Notes under the pieces: generated by a model
Told to the model about the DNA's origin: nothing
Databases searched by the model: none
The model's input: only the letters and a program-made list of their open reading frames with translations
In this document: one piece after another, positions 18,380-26,840 of the stretch
Layout: each line of letters starts with the position of its first letter
Numbering within the stretch: the stretch's first letter is position 1
DNA from: Nitrosomonas sp. Is79A3
GTDB taxonomy: Bacteria > Pseudomonadota > Gammaproteobacteria > Burkholderiales > Nitrosomonadaceae
Length of the DNA stretch: 64,000 nucleotides
Direction of reading: 5' to 3'
Assembly (NCBI RefSeq): GCF_000219585.1
Contig: NC_015731.1
Coordinates: 3,224,001 to 3,288,000 of the forward strand
Program-made: the position numbers and the translations under genes

Positions 18380-19057
18380 ATGACCAAGCCAAAGCGGATA
18401 CAACGACCCAAAGATGAGCTAAAACGCGAACTAATCGAACAGCTACAGCTCTTGAGGCACTCTTGCCAAACCTTTGATAATGGATTGGAAGCAGCAGGAA
18501 AGTACATTTCCCTAAATCTCAGAGTCCTATTGCACAACCACCGACAGTCACACGCCCTCCTTGATCAACTTGGCTTTCGTTTAGGCCACTATTTAACTTC
18601 AGCACCACCACTAGACCCCAGAAACCTCATCACGACTTGCGACCTTATTACAATGCAGTTCTCAAACGATGAAGCACGCTATCTCCCACTCATTGCAGCT
18701 GGTGGAGGGCCATGGCCTTTGCAACCCATTCCGTTCGTAAATTGGTGGAATGATCCAGTTCTGAAAGACAACCGCAACCGAACATTCTGTCGTCGAGAAC
18801 TAGTGCTTAACGTCGCAGATACAGATGGTGGTGCCCACGTCGATCCCGAGCTGGAAGAAGCATATATGGCCATTTCTCGTGAAAATTCGCTTGGCTGGCT
18901 TTTCGTAAATAGCAGCGCAACATCCGCCCCCGAGAGTCGCCCTGAGCTTGCGTGTATGCGCCAAATTGCTCATGAACTTCTCAGTACAATTCATCAGCTT
19001 ATGCCTGAATTTAGCCAATACGCCCAACCCATCATTCCACCGGGCGCTGCGCGATGA
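18380..19057 (+). CDS. Hypothetical protein
   Basis: 225-aa soluble protein without a recognised family. It is helical at the N-terminus (ELKRELIEQLQLLRHSCQTF), with a Trp/Pro-rich middle (GPWPLQPIPFVNWWND) and a helical C-terminus. I chose the ATG at 18380 (MTKPKRIQRPKDEL); an in-frame start at 18335 lies in the leader region and has no better ribosome site. It sits directly upstream of the IS110 element and is likely accessory DNA. Confidence 0.55.
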   Translation: MTKPKRIQRPKDELKRELIEQLQLLRHSCQTFDNGLEAAGKYISLNLRVLLHNHRQSHALLDQLGFRLGHYLTSAPPLDPRNLITTCDLITMQFSNDEARYLPLIAAGGGPWPLQPIPFVNWWNDPVLKDNRNRTFCRRELVLNVADTDGGAHVDPELEEAYMAISRENSLGWLFVNSSATSAPESRPELACMRQIAHELLSTIHQLMPEFSQYAQPIIPPGAAR

Positions 19058-19159
19058 AACCATGTAGCGCCAGTGAATTCAAGAAACCACAAACAACGGA
19101 GTCTACCATCGTATTTTGCAGGATGACAGGCCACAGAACCATAGTTTAATATAGCAAAC

Positions 19160-19312
19160 GGACGGGGATGTGGCTCATGGGGTCAGCGGCTGGGATTCTG
19201 GTTCGCTAGACTTGAAATGCCGTCCCCGTCCTCCTGCGTCATCCGGTGTGTCGTTCGGGATGGTGCCGATCAGTAGATTGTGGCTCTGTATGTAGACGAG
19301 ACCGACGGATGA
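19160..19312 (+). ncRNA. Candidate IS110 bridge RNA region
   Basis: The non-coding segment upstream of the IS110 transposase holds two stem-loops. The first is an 11-bp stem, 19160-19170 paired with 19221-19231 (GGACGGGGATG against CGTCCCCGTCC with one G-T pair), around a ~50-nt loop. The second is a 7-bp stem, 19239-19245 with 19306-19312 (TCATCCG / CGGATGA), around a ~60-nt loop. Two large-loop hairpins in this position match the plan of IS110 bridge RNAs, where one loop reads the target and the other the donor. Structure is inferred by eye only. Confidence 0.5.
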
Positions 19313-19346
19313 TTTATCGGTTTAGTTGCAACAGTACGGAGGCCCC

Positions 19347-20564
19347 ATGATCATGGATAATACCCCACAAATTTATGTCAGTGTTGATATAGGTTGTCGT
19401 CAGCACAGTGTAGCAATAGGCCTGTCCAATGGCGATGTGCTGGATGAGTTTGCCATTTTCCACCGCCCGGAAGGTTTTAAACAATTCTTTGAACGTATTG
19501 AACATCATCGACAACGCCATGGTGGTGCGGTAGCGGTAGCAATGGAAGGCTACAATGGCTATGCCCGCCCTTTGGACAGTCTGGTGAAAGTACGCGGTTA
19601 TGAACTCTACAACATCAACAATCTGAAGCTGGCTCGCTTTAAGGAAATTTTTCCGGCTGCGGCCAAGAATGACCGCATTGATGCTTGCAAAGGCCTGGAG
19701 CTATTCCAACTGCGGGATCACCTGCCATTGGCTAAAGACGTTCTTCAGGAAATCATGCCGACACCACGGGAAAACGATATGCTCAAACGGCTGAGTCGCC
19801 GTCGTCGTGCTTTGGTGGATGAAAAGAGCCGCCTGCAAAGTCGTCTTCAGGGCGATCTTCACGCAGTGTGCCCCGGCCTGCTGGACATCACAAAAGATGC
19901 AGATAATCTTTGGTTCTTACGCTTTATCACCAGCGTTGATGAATTGACCAAGCTGTCGCGTTTACGCGTATCTACCTTGCTAAAGATTCCTGGTGTGGGC
20001 CGCAAGTACGCCGATAGTATTGTCGCATGGCAATCGCATGCGTCATTTAGTCATGAAGTGGAATGGGTCGGCGAGATGATCATTGAAGATGCCCGGCGTA
20101 TCCTGGCGCTCAAAAACGACATCAAAGCATTGGAATTACGTTGCAAGATGTTAATGCAAGAATCCCAAGCTGCGCAGTTAATTGACAGTATTCCAGGGTT
20201 CGCTGTGATCTGTGCTTCAGAGTTGGCGGGCGAGATTGGCACCATTGATCGATTTGCTAGCGAACGCAGTCTGGCGCTCTATTTGGGAATGGCCAACCTT
20301 GATAACAGCTCAGGGAAGTTTCGAGGTTCAAAAGCACCGCAACATGTCAACAAACGCGCCAAAACCGCGATGATGGCCGCTGTAGACAAGCATCGAAAAT
20401 GCGTACCTGAATCACAGCGTTACTATGAGAAAAAACGGATTGAGGGGAAATCACATAATCAGGCAATTCGGGCGCTTGGCCGACAGCTTTGCCGTATTAT
20501 ATTCAGAATGCTGAAACAAAATCGTGCCTATGAGATACGTAAAAAAATCGACGAAAACACTTGA
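19347..20564 (+). CDS. IS110-family transposase (recombinase)
   Basis: About 405 aa. The N-terminal RuvC-like DEDD domain shows YVSVDIGCRQHSVAIG, VAMEGYNGYA and AAKNDRIDACKG. The C-terminal transposase_20 domain shows SIPGFAVICASELAGEIG and YLGMANLDNSSGK, with the conserved Ser, and a basic tail. Full length, with no frameshift. ATGs at 19347 and 19353 are both possible, with GGAGG a few bases before the first. Family members recombine DNA guided by an element-encoded RNA. Confidence 0.93.
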   Translation: MIMDNTPQIYVSVDIGCRQHSVAIGLSNGDVLDEFAIFHRPEGFKQFFERIEHHRQRHGGAVAVAMEGYNGYARPLDSLVKVRGYELYNINNLKLARFKEIFPAAAKNDRIDACKGLELFQLRDHLPLAKDVLQEIMPTPRENDMLKRLSRRRRALVDEKSRLQSRLQGDLHAVCPGLLDITKDADNLWFLRFITSVDELTKLSRLRVSTLLKIPGVGRKYADSIVAWQSHASFSHEVEWVGEMIIEDARRILALKNDIKALELRCKMLMQESQAAQLIDSIPGFAVICASELAGEIGTIDRFASERSLALYLGMANLDNSSGKFRGSKAPQHVNKRAKTAMMAAVDKHRKCVPESQRYYEKKRIEGKSHNQAIRALGRQLCRIIFRMLKQNRAYEIRKKIDENT

Positions 20565-20587
20565 AAATTCTAGCGGGATGTTCAGGT

Positions 20588-20607
20588 CGCGAACGAAGAA
20601 AATGAAT
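20588..20607 (+). repeat. 20-bp direct repeat, copy 1
   Basis: CGCGAACGAAGAAAATGAAT lies 24 bp after the IS110 transposase stop. A copy differing at one base is found at 21331-21350 in the same orientation. The two copies bracket two small genes. It could be an IS110-related target repeat or the edge of an inserted unit. Confidence 0.5.
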
Positions 20608-20707
20608 TTGTGTTGCGGGGTAATTAGCCGGGATCGTTCGTTTATGACGATGTAATTATTAAATAAATTATATTTTGGAATGTGACAATTTGACATAGCA
20701 TCCGAAC

Positions 20708-20736
20708 TTAACAACGTTATTGTAATGTAGTATAAA
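20708..20736 (+). promoter_or_regulatory. Predicted sigma70-type promoter
   Basis: TTAACA, a 17-bp spacer, then TATAAA, about 65 bp before the lipoprotein ATG at 20802. Each hexamer matches the sigma70 consensus at 5 of 6 bases and the spacing is ideal. Confidence 0.5.
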
Positions 20737-20801
20737 ATCGAACTGAACAATGTCCTACTTCCACATAGCAGTAGTATGGTCAAATATTAGAAGGAACCAA
20801 T

Positions 20802-21125
20802 ATGTCCCGATCACTTTTTATTTTTATCCTCTTTGTCATAACGCTTCAAGGTTGCGCTTCATCCAGAGAAGTGTTTCTGGCTGACGGGACCAAAGGACAT
20901 AACATCAACTGCAGCGGCTCTGGAATGAACTATAGCAACTGTCTTGAGAAAGCGGGGGAAATCTGTGGCACACGAGGGTATCACCTACTGAATCAGCAAG
21001 GTGATATTGTTCCTTTCTCTCAAGCAATCCGTGAGTTTGGTGCAAACACGCAATCGGCATCAATCGGATATTTGACATCTTCGGGTTCAATAGTCACCCG
21101 TAATCTATTTATCAAATGCAAATAA
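20802..21125 (+). CDS. Small lipoprotein of unknown function
   Basis: 107-aa protein with a lipoprotein signal MSRSLFIFILFVITLQGC (lipobox LQGC, Cys18). The mature part has four further Cys (NINCSGSGMNYSNCLEKAGEIC and the C-terminal IKCK), suggesting disulfides in the periplasm. Related short lipoproteins occur in many proteobacteria without known function. AGAAGGA lies 7 bases before the ATG and a good promoter at 20708-20736. Confidence 0.75.
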   Translation: MSRSLFIFILFVITLQGCASSREVFLADGTKGHNINCSGSGMNYSNCLEKAGEICGTRGYHLLNQQGDIVPFSQAIREFGANTQSASIGYLTSSGSIVTRNLFIKCK

Positions 21126-21138
21126 AAGAGAGCAACTT

Positions 21139-21288
21139 ATGAAAGTTGAAGTGACGGTCGAATTAGACATCAATTTATATAAAACCAGTATTGCCGACAT
21201 AAAGAAATTATTGGAAGAAATGATGGATCCGAAAAAATTCGATGCTCTGGAAACGATAACTATTAAAGATATAAAAATAGGAAAATAG
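21139..21288 (+). CDS. Small hypothetical protein
   Basis: 49 codons: MKVEVTVELDINLYKTSIAD, then a Lys-rich helix (IKKLLEEMMD) and a final strand ITIKDIKIGK. It begins 14 bp after the lipoprotein stop, with a weak AGAG ribosome site. The regular beta-alpha-beta pattern and acidic/basic alternation look protein-like, but no family is recognised. Confidence 0.45.
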   Translation: MKVEVTVELDINLYKTSIADIKKLLEEMMDPKKFDALETITIKDIKIGK

Positions 21289-21330
21289 ATTATCTCTCAA
21301 AGTTTGAGATCTTGTCGCAGCAACCGGGGC

Positions 21331-21350
21331 CGCGAACAAAGAAAATGAAT
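21331..21350 (+). repeat. 20-bp direct repeat, copy 2
   Basis: CGCGAACAAAGAAAATGAAT, 19 of 20 bases identical to 20588-20607. It lies between the small gene at 21139 and the convergent FecR-like gene. Confidence 0.5.
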
Positions 21351-21377
21351 AGGTAACACGAGACAGATGATCGCTAG

Positions 21378-22232
21378 CTAGCGATGTCTAGGAAACCCAC
21401 TGCTATAACCGCCACCTCCACGACCTCTACTGAATAATATCGCAGCAGCGATGATGGCAACAGTCACTGCACCTGCGATTATTTTATTCCAATCAATGAC
21501 TGTTTTATAGAGTTGGAAATCGCCTCTCCAGCGTATGCGCTGCCAAACCTCGTCCGGAGTAACCGGATAAGGGTGGCCGATCGCCTCGTGAGTAATAATA
21601 ATTCCGTGATCCGCTCTGACGTCAATGGATTGCGTCGCATCTTCCAGCAATATTACCTTGATCGCGCCGCTGAGTACCATGACTTCCGTTTGATGCTGCG
21701 ACACACTGATATGCAGGATAGCATCCTTGGCTTGTAGCCTTGCATGCAGGGTTTCAATTTTTTGCTGGCAATCTGATGAATCCGCATAAGCATTACCCGC
21801 ATTAAATCTATCGACGCGTAGCAAGCAGGATGAATCCGCTGCGTTGAATTCAATGCGCGCGCTGCTTTGAGGACCCGTGCTCACAAATGAATTATTCTTT
21901 ACCTTCGCAGAAATCTTTACTTGCGCGCCATTGAGTAAAACGCTTTTGCCCGATGCATATAGCGAACCGATGACTGCATTGTCAGTGCTGGCGTTGTGAT
22001 GAATACGAAAACCTGTATTTTCAGCTTGTTCCAAGAAGCCGCCTCTCTCAGAAAAATTCCTATCCTGGAGGGGCACTGTTTTACAACCGGCAAGTAGAAA
22101 AACTGCCAGTAGAAGCAGCAGCAAACCTTTACTGCCAGACAAATTAAAAGAAAATGGCATGAACCATTGAGAGTGCTTCGAACAAATATCCCTTGTCTCG
22201 CAGAAGCATAGCTTGGTTTTTCTGGTGTCCAT
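21378..22232 (-). CDS. FecR-domain-like lipoprotein with C-terminal TM and Gly-rich tail
   Basis: 284-aa protein. A long N-terminal leader ends in a lipobox (FLLAGC, Cys50). The central part, residues ~95-215, resembles the FecR beta-sandwich (KSVLLNGAQVKISA, HQTEVMVLSGAIKVILLEDA, VRADHGIIITHEA). A transmembrane helix (IIAGAVTVAIIAAAILF) is followed by RGRGGGGYSS. AAAGGAGAAG before the ATG at 22232 supports the longer start; Met at 22160 would give a more ordinary 26-residue signal but has no ribosome site. Not linked to a sigma factor or TonB receptor, so classical FecR signalling is not indicated. Confidence 0.65.
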   Translation of the reverse strand: MDTRKTKLCFCETRDICSKHSQWFMPFSFNLSGSKGLLLLLLAVFLLAGCKTVPLQDRNFSERGGFLEQAENTGFRIHHNASTDNAVIGSLYASGKSVLLNGAQVKISAKVKNNSFVSTGPQSSARIEFNAADSSCLLRVDRFNAGNAYADSSDCQQKIETLHARLQAKDAILHISVSQHQTEVMVLSGAIKVILLEDATQSIDVRADHGIIITHEAIGHPYPVTPDEVWQRIRWRGDFQLYKTVIDWNKIIAGAVTVAIIAAAILFSRGRGGGGYSSGFPRHR

Positions 22233-22453
22233 TTAGCTTCTCCTTTCAATTACTCGTTCCGGGTGGATTCCTGATGAGATCACTGTATAGCGATCAATCT
22301 GAATCAGGACTGAATGAAGAATCGGTGCAGTCAAAACAGGCTTTCCGGCTGCCGCTCCGGCAATTGTTGCCGCTTTTTCCAGCAATGCCTATCGAATGCA
22401 AGATATGTCATTTAATGATCGCCTTTCAAATACCGTAAAAAACTTGATAGAAA

Positions 22454-22562
22454 GAGCTTCTGAACAACTGCCATTTCGAGCAGAGCGATAAATCTATACT
22501 GTTGATTTCAATAGATTCCCAATCGCTTCCGGAATGACAATGATGGGTTATTCAAGACCTCT
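22454..22562 (-). repeat. Dispersed ~110-bp repeat, diverged copy
   Basis: Matches the reverse complement of 23690-23808 along its length; shared blocks include CATTTCGAGCAGAGCGA, AATCTATACTGTTGATTT and GGAATGACAA against GCAATGACAA. Its ends (TTCTGAACAACT and GGTTATTCAAGA) are degenerate versions of the inverted repeats of the other copy. Non-coding. Confidence 0.75.
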
Positions 22563-22681
22563 TAATCTTATTGGCACGATGCTTGCTAATTCCAGATTAT
22601 CGCCGCGGTGATTAGCCCCCGGCAACCAAAGTGGCTGCTCCAAACGGAGCGCTGATTGTTAATAAACACGGAGATTTTTTC

Positions 22682-23326
22682 ATGACAATTTCATTTAACC
22701 CACAAGTGCAATTAAATCACCTGTCTCATTTGAATCAAACACAGCGAGCACAGCAATCTGGTGCCGTCACGCCAAGCCCGAGCAATATTGCTCCACTTCC
22801 ACCGGACGCTAATACCAGCGCGGCAACCAACCCAGCCGCTGCAGCAGGCTTCGGACAAGTGAGAGCCGATGCGCTGGAGCGGATCGATTATTTGAAGGAT
22901 CGTGTGAATACTCGTGTCGATACGTTGATCACCGGAGCCACTGCTCAAGGCCGCGACCAGTTGGTTGCGGGCTTAGAAGGGTACCGCACACGCGTCCTTG
23001 ATGGTCTGGATAATGCCGCCGGACGTATCGAGTCGCAGGGAGCGCGAGTAAGTGAGAGATTGTCCGAGCGTCTCGATAAGGTCACGACGCACGTTAACGA
23101 TGTACTTTCAGCCATCACGGAGCGTGCAGATGCGCATGAAGGCGCTGCGTCAAGATTGGATGCGAGAGCGGACACGCTCACTAACAACCTTGAGCGCCTA
23201 ACGAACCATATTACCCAGCGTTTAGATAATATTAACCAATCGGTTTACAACCACCAAGGCAATCCGGCCGGTATAGTGCCATCGGATGCCGCGAGCGAAA
23301 CATCGCTAATTGATTCCATCGCTTAA
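22682..23326 (+). CDS. Coiled-coil protein of unknown function
   Basis: 214-aa protein. An Ala/Pro/Asn-rich N-terminal ~60 residues precede a long helical region of repeated Arg/Leu/Asp heptads (for example RVSERLSERLDKVTTHV, ASRLDARADTLTNNLERL, ITQRLDNINQSV). No signal peptide or membrane segment. I chose the ATG at 22682 because GGAG lies 7-8 bases upstream and the codons before it have none. A strong terminator follows at 23355. Located between two inverted copies of a dispersed repeat. The coil resembles structural or phasin/apolipoprotein-like proteins, but no family is recognised. Confidence 0.65.
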   Translation: MTISFNPQVQLNHLSHLNQTQRAQQSGAVTPSPSNIAPLPPDANTSAATNPAAAAGFGQVRADALERIDYLKDRVNTRVDTLITGATAQGRDQLVAGLEGYRTRVLDGLDNAAGRIESQGARVSERLSERLDKVTTHVNDVLSAITERADAHEGAASRLDARADTLTNNLERLTNHITQRLDNINQSVYNHQGNPAGIVPSDAASETSLIDSIA

Positions 23327-23354
23327 GCAAATATTGCTAACACAATAACATTGG

Positions 23355-23378
23355 CAGCCCTCTCTGGAGGGCTGTTTT
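23355..23378 (+). terminator. Rho-independent terminator
   Basis: An 8-bp stem CAGCCCTC / GGGGCTG-type pairing (23355-23362 with 23367-23374, read CAGCCCTC and GAGGGCTG), a short loop and TTTT. It lies 29 bp after the coiled-coil gene. Confidence 0.85.
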
Positions 23379-23689
23379 GTTTGGTGCGCCGGATAGCCTG
23401 CCGGAAGCACTGTGCAAACTTACCAGTCATTGAGGCGGCGGTCCGAGCATTTTAGCCATGCCAACGCAAAAACTTGCATCAAACAATGACTAGGCCGACA
23501 GCAACTTTGTCCTGATTCTATGTACGTTACCGAACTGAGCACATCAGCCGAGCGTGCAATGATAAAAATAAGCGCTGAAATACATTGTTTTAAGTTTCTG
23601 GAAATTTCGGATTGGTCGTCTTACCTATCATTGTGTAGTACCGCTACACAGCCATAACACCCTGCCATTTTCACGCGATGCCAACAATT

Positions 23690-23808
23690 AAGGAATCTCT
23701 GAATAACTCATCTTTGTCATTGCGAACATAATAAGGAATCTTTGTAAATCAACAGTATAGATTTCTCGCTCTGCTCGAAATGACAGTTATTCAGAGATTC
23801 CTTAATAC
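23690..23808 (+). repeat. Dispersed ~119-bp repeat with terminal inverted repeats
   Basis: TAAGGAATCTCTGAATAACT at the left end (about 23691) is repeated as its reverse complement at the right end (ending about 23807), giving near-perfect 20-bp inverted ends around ~80 bp of non-coding DNA. A diverged inverted copy is at 22454-22562. This organisation fits a MITE or other small non-autonomous repeat. Confidence 0.75.
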
Positions 23809-23874
23809 AAAGTTCTGCTTCAAAGCAGTTATTAAAACATTCAGGCTAGAAATATTTTGTTACAGGAGAAATTT

Positions 23875-25437
23875 ATGAATAATCAATATCGATTAGCAGT
23901 CATTCCAATCTTTGTTATCGGCTTATTTACAATGGGAGGGTCCCATGCATTTGCAACAGAGCTTGGCAAGGAAGTTTCTGTGCAAAACCATTTGCAGGAC
24001 GGCGATGAATTCAACATGAAAGTGCGAAAGCTTATTAATCACGGCAAGCTATTATTCGGTGCGGCTTGGACCAGCCAAGAAGGCGGCGGGCGACCATTAA
24101 CCAAGGGAACCGGTTCTCCGCTAACAGATTCATCCTCGCCATTAGTTTTTCCACGTAACTTTAATCGCATTTCAGCACCGGATACGAATTCCTGTTCAGG
24201 CTGCCATAACAAGCCCCGTATCGGTGGCGGAGGAGAAATTGTTACCAATGCATTTATTACTGGGCAACGTTTTGATTTTGCAACCTTTGACCATAACGAC
24301 ACGACGCCAACGCGGGGCGCGTTAGATGAAGAAGGCAAATTTGTACAACAGCAAACTATTGCCAATTCCCGCAATACGCTGGGTTTGTTCGGTTCTGGTT
24401 ATATAGAGATGTTGAGCCGTCAGATGACAACAGATTTGCAAAAGATCCGGGATTCCATTACTTCCGGCAAGAATGCGGAGTTGATTAGTAAAGGTGTTTC
24501 ATTCGGCACTCTGGCCAAAAATGAAGACGGCAGTTGGAACACCAGTGATGTTAACGGATTGCTTGCATCAAGCCTGGTTAGTGATGGCGCCGATAATCCG
24601 CCAAGCCTGATTATTAAGCCCTTTCATCAGTCTGGCGGCGTCGTATCGTTACGCCAATTCACTAATAACGCATTTAATCAGCACCATGGCATTCAGTCGA
24701 CCGAACGGTTTGGTACCAACATTGATGCGGATGGAGATGAGTTCGTTAACGAAATTACTCGTGCGGACATCACTGCAGTAACTTTATTTCAAGCGCAACT
24801 TGCGGTGCCTGGCCGGGTGATTCCTAATGATCCTGAAATTGAAGCGGCTGTTCGTGTTGGTGAGCAGATTTTCCAAAACATTGGGTGTTCCGGCTGCCAT
24901 GTGCCTAAGCTACCCTTAGATAAAAAAGGATGGATCTATAGTGAACCGAATCCTTTTAATCCCAAGGGTAACTTGCAAGCAGGCAATACACCGGAGTATA
25001 AACTTGATTTAACAGAAGCAAAGCTTGATCAACCAAGACTGAAAGTTGAAAAGGAAATAGTTTGGGTGCCCGCTTTTACCGACCTCAAACTACATGATAT
25101 TACCAGCGGTCCGGGCGATCCCAATCGAGAACCCATTGACCAGAATACGCCTGAAGGATCCGCTGAGTTTTTTGCAGGAAACTCTCGTTTTATGACGCGA
25201 AAACTCTGGGGCACGGCTAATGAGCCGCCATATTTTCATCATGGGCAATATACGACTATGCGTCAGGCTATCGAAGCACATCGTGGCGAAGCATATAGCA
25301 CCTATGTCAAGTGGACAGCTCTCAGTGAGGCAAATCAGAATTCAGTCATTGAATTCCTGAAAACTCTCCAGATTTTGCCTGAAGGAACTAAACATCTGGT
25401 GGTTGATGAGCGTGGCAATAAAAAAGAATGGCCTTAA
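23875..25437 (+). CDS. Dihaem oxidoreductase / peroxidase-like (DUF1111) protein
   Basis: 520-aa exported cytochrome of the DUF1111 / DHOR family. The signal peptide ends GGSHAFA; AGGAGAA precedes the ATG at 23875. Two haem c sites are CSGCHNKPRIGGGGE (about nt 24193) and CSGCHVPKLPLD (about 24888). HDITSGPGDPNREP, TRKLWGTANEPPYFHHG and the ending SVIEFLKTL are typical of the family. Related to MauG and bacterial cytochrome c peroxidases by fold; the physiological substrate is unknown. Lies alone downstream of the dispersed repeat. Confidence 0.9.
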   Translation: MNNQYRLAVIPIFVIGLFTMGGSHAFATELGKEVSVQNHLQDGDEFNMKVRKLINHGKLLFGAAWTSQEGGGRPLTKGTGSPLTDSSSPLVFPRNFNRISAPDTNSCSGCHNKPRIGGGGEIVTNAFITGQRFDFATFDHNDTTPTRGALDEEGKFVQQQTIANSRNTLGLFGSGYIEMLSRQMTTDLQKIRDSITSGKNAELISKGVSFGTLAKNEDGSWNTSDVNGLLASSLVSDGADNPPSLIIKPFHQSGGVVSLRQFTNNAFNQHHGIQSTERFGTNIDADGDEFVNEITRADITAVTLFQAQLAVPGRVIPNDPEIEAAVRVGEQIFQNIGCSGCHVPKLPLDKKGWIYSEPNPFNPKGNLQAGNTPEYKLDLTEAKLDQPRLKVEKEIVWVPAFTDLKLHDITSGPGDPNREPIDQNTPEGSAEFFAGNSRFMTRKLWGTANEPPYFHHGQYTTMRQAIEAHRGEAYSTYVKWTALSEANQNSVIEFLKTLQILPEGTKHLVVDERGNKKEWP

Positions 25438-25712
25438 TAAAGTAATAATCTGAAAAATAAGCGACTTCGTCCTTGTGGCGAGGTTGTTTCCATCATAGAT
25501 AAATCCCGGCAATATTTTCTGGTAACTTCCGCACGCCGATTAACAGAATTTGGAAGCCACATGCTGCGCGGTGACTACCATAAACTCGCACTGAGTTAGT
25601 TAGCGCACAGACGGCAAACTCACCAGAACATTACTCTGCATTCGATAAATCTTGTTGGCAATACACATTGCCGCCTATTTGTCATCGCTTCTCATGCATA
25701 AAGGAGTAACTT

Positions 25713-26840
25713 ATGGAAAACCATCGCGGCAACAACACCGATCCGGCCAACGTAGCAGTAAAATCAACTGAGATCGAGATTCGCAAAGGCCAGACGTCAG
25801 GTCGGCTTGATCGTGCTGAATTTAGCGTTCGCTTCCGTGCCACATTCCTCGATCCCGCATTTCGAAGCGAAGACGAATCCATCGCACGGCTTGAAGAGGT
25901 CGCTTGGCAAGCCTACACCGATGGCCGCAAGGCACCCTTTACACAGAAGGCGGGGCCGGGATATGTTGATCCGGATTACGAATTATCAGTCGAATGGCTG
26001 TCCACAAAGCAACGCATAGAAGAAGCACAACAGCGCTGGAGTGAGCCTTCCACACCATCCCGGGTATTGCTGATCTGCGGCTCGGCACGCAACGATGGAA
26101 CCTGTCCAGGCGAGATGTCCAAATCCTTCCGGCTGTTGAAGATTGTTCGCGAAACGCTGGAGCAGGCTGATATCCAGGTTGACGTACTCGATCTGAGTCT
26201 GATTACCTCTGAATATGGTCGTAACATACACCCATGCAAGGGATGTGTGTCGACGGCAATGCCTTTGTGTCACTGGCCGTGTAGTTGTTACCCCAATCAT
26301 TCTCTTAATCAAAACAATGATTGGATGGCCGAAATCTATGAGCGCTGGACGGCTGCCCATGCCGTGATCATCGTAACCCCAGTGTATTGGTACCAGAGCC
26401 CAAGCCCTTTGAAATTGATGATAGACCGCATGGTCTGCGCCGATGGGGGTAATTCTGACCCTACGTCGACATCGGGCAAGAATGCGGGCAAAGCGAAAGA
26501 ACTTGAGATGGCCGGATGGGATTACCCGCAGCACCTAGCTGGACGTGCCTACGGCGTGATTGTCCACGGTGATGTGGCCGGTATTGAAGGTTCGCGCCGT
26601 TCTTTGTCCGACTGGCTCGACTGGATGGGTTTTATCGACGCAGGAGCTCAGGCACGCTTGGATCGCTACATCGGATACTTCGAACCCTATGCGACCAGTC
26701 ACGATGTCCTGGACAAGGATATCGCGGTACAGGCAGAGACACGCAATGTCGCACTGGCCGTAGCGAAAGCCGTCGTCGAGTTACGTGCCGGACGTCTCCA
26801 TGCGGTGCGGGCGGAGCTGCCACGCCCACGGCCAAAGTAG
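25713..26840 (+). CDS. Flavodoxin / NADPH-dependent FMN reductase family protein
   Basis: 375 aa. A ~115-residue polar N-terminal extension precedes the flavodoxin-like domain, which starts at VLLICGSARNDGTCPGEMSK. FMN-site segments are ICGSARNDGT and VTPVYWYQSPSPLKLMIDRM. A Cys-rich insertion, HPCKGCVSTAMPLCHWPCSC (about nt 26231-26290), holds CxxC and CxxxCxC clusters and could bind a metal or iron-sulfur cluster. AAAGGAG precedes the ATG. The substrate is unknown; quinone, metal or nitro-compound reduction are family activities. Confidence 0.82.
   Translation: MENHRGNNTDPANVAVKSTEIEIRKGQTSGRLDRAEFSVRFRATFLDPAFRSEDESIARLEEVAWQAYTDGRKAPFTQKAGPGYVDPDYELSVEWLSTKQRIEEAQQRWSEPSTPSRVLLICGSARNDGTCPGEMSKSFRLLKIVRETLEQADIQVDVLDLSLITSEYGRNIHPCKGCVSTAMPLCHWPCSCYPNHSLNQNNDWMAEIYERWTAAHAVIIVTPVYWYQSPSPLKLMIDRMVCADGGNSDPTSTSGKNAGKAKELEMAGWDYPQHLAGRAYGVIVHGDVAGIEGSRRSLSDWLDWMGFIDAGAQARLDRYIGYFEPYATSHDVLDKDIAVQAETRNVALAVAKAVVELRAGRLHAVRAELPRPRPK

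Larger units (their letters stand above)
19140..20610 (+). mobile_element. IS110-family element, ends approximate
   Basis: The extent is estimated from one IS110 transposase gene, about 200 bp of structured non-coding DNA upstream of it and a short downstream end. IS110 elements lack long terminal inverted repeats and usually make little or no target duplication, so the ends cannot be fixed here. The long non-coding stretch on the upstream side fits the IS110 subgroup rather than IS1111. Confidence 0.7.

Noticed and set aside
25986..26534. 182-codon minus-strand frame in the flavodoxin-family gene
   Set aside because: Antisense shadow of a gene with strong ribosome site and flavodoxin motifs.
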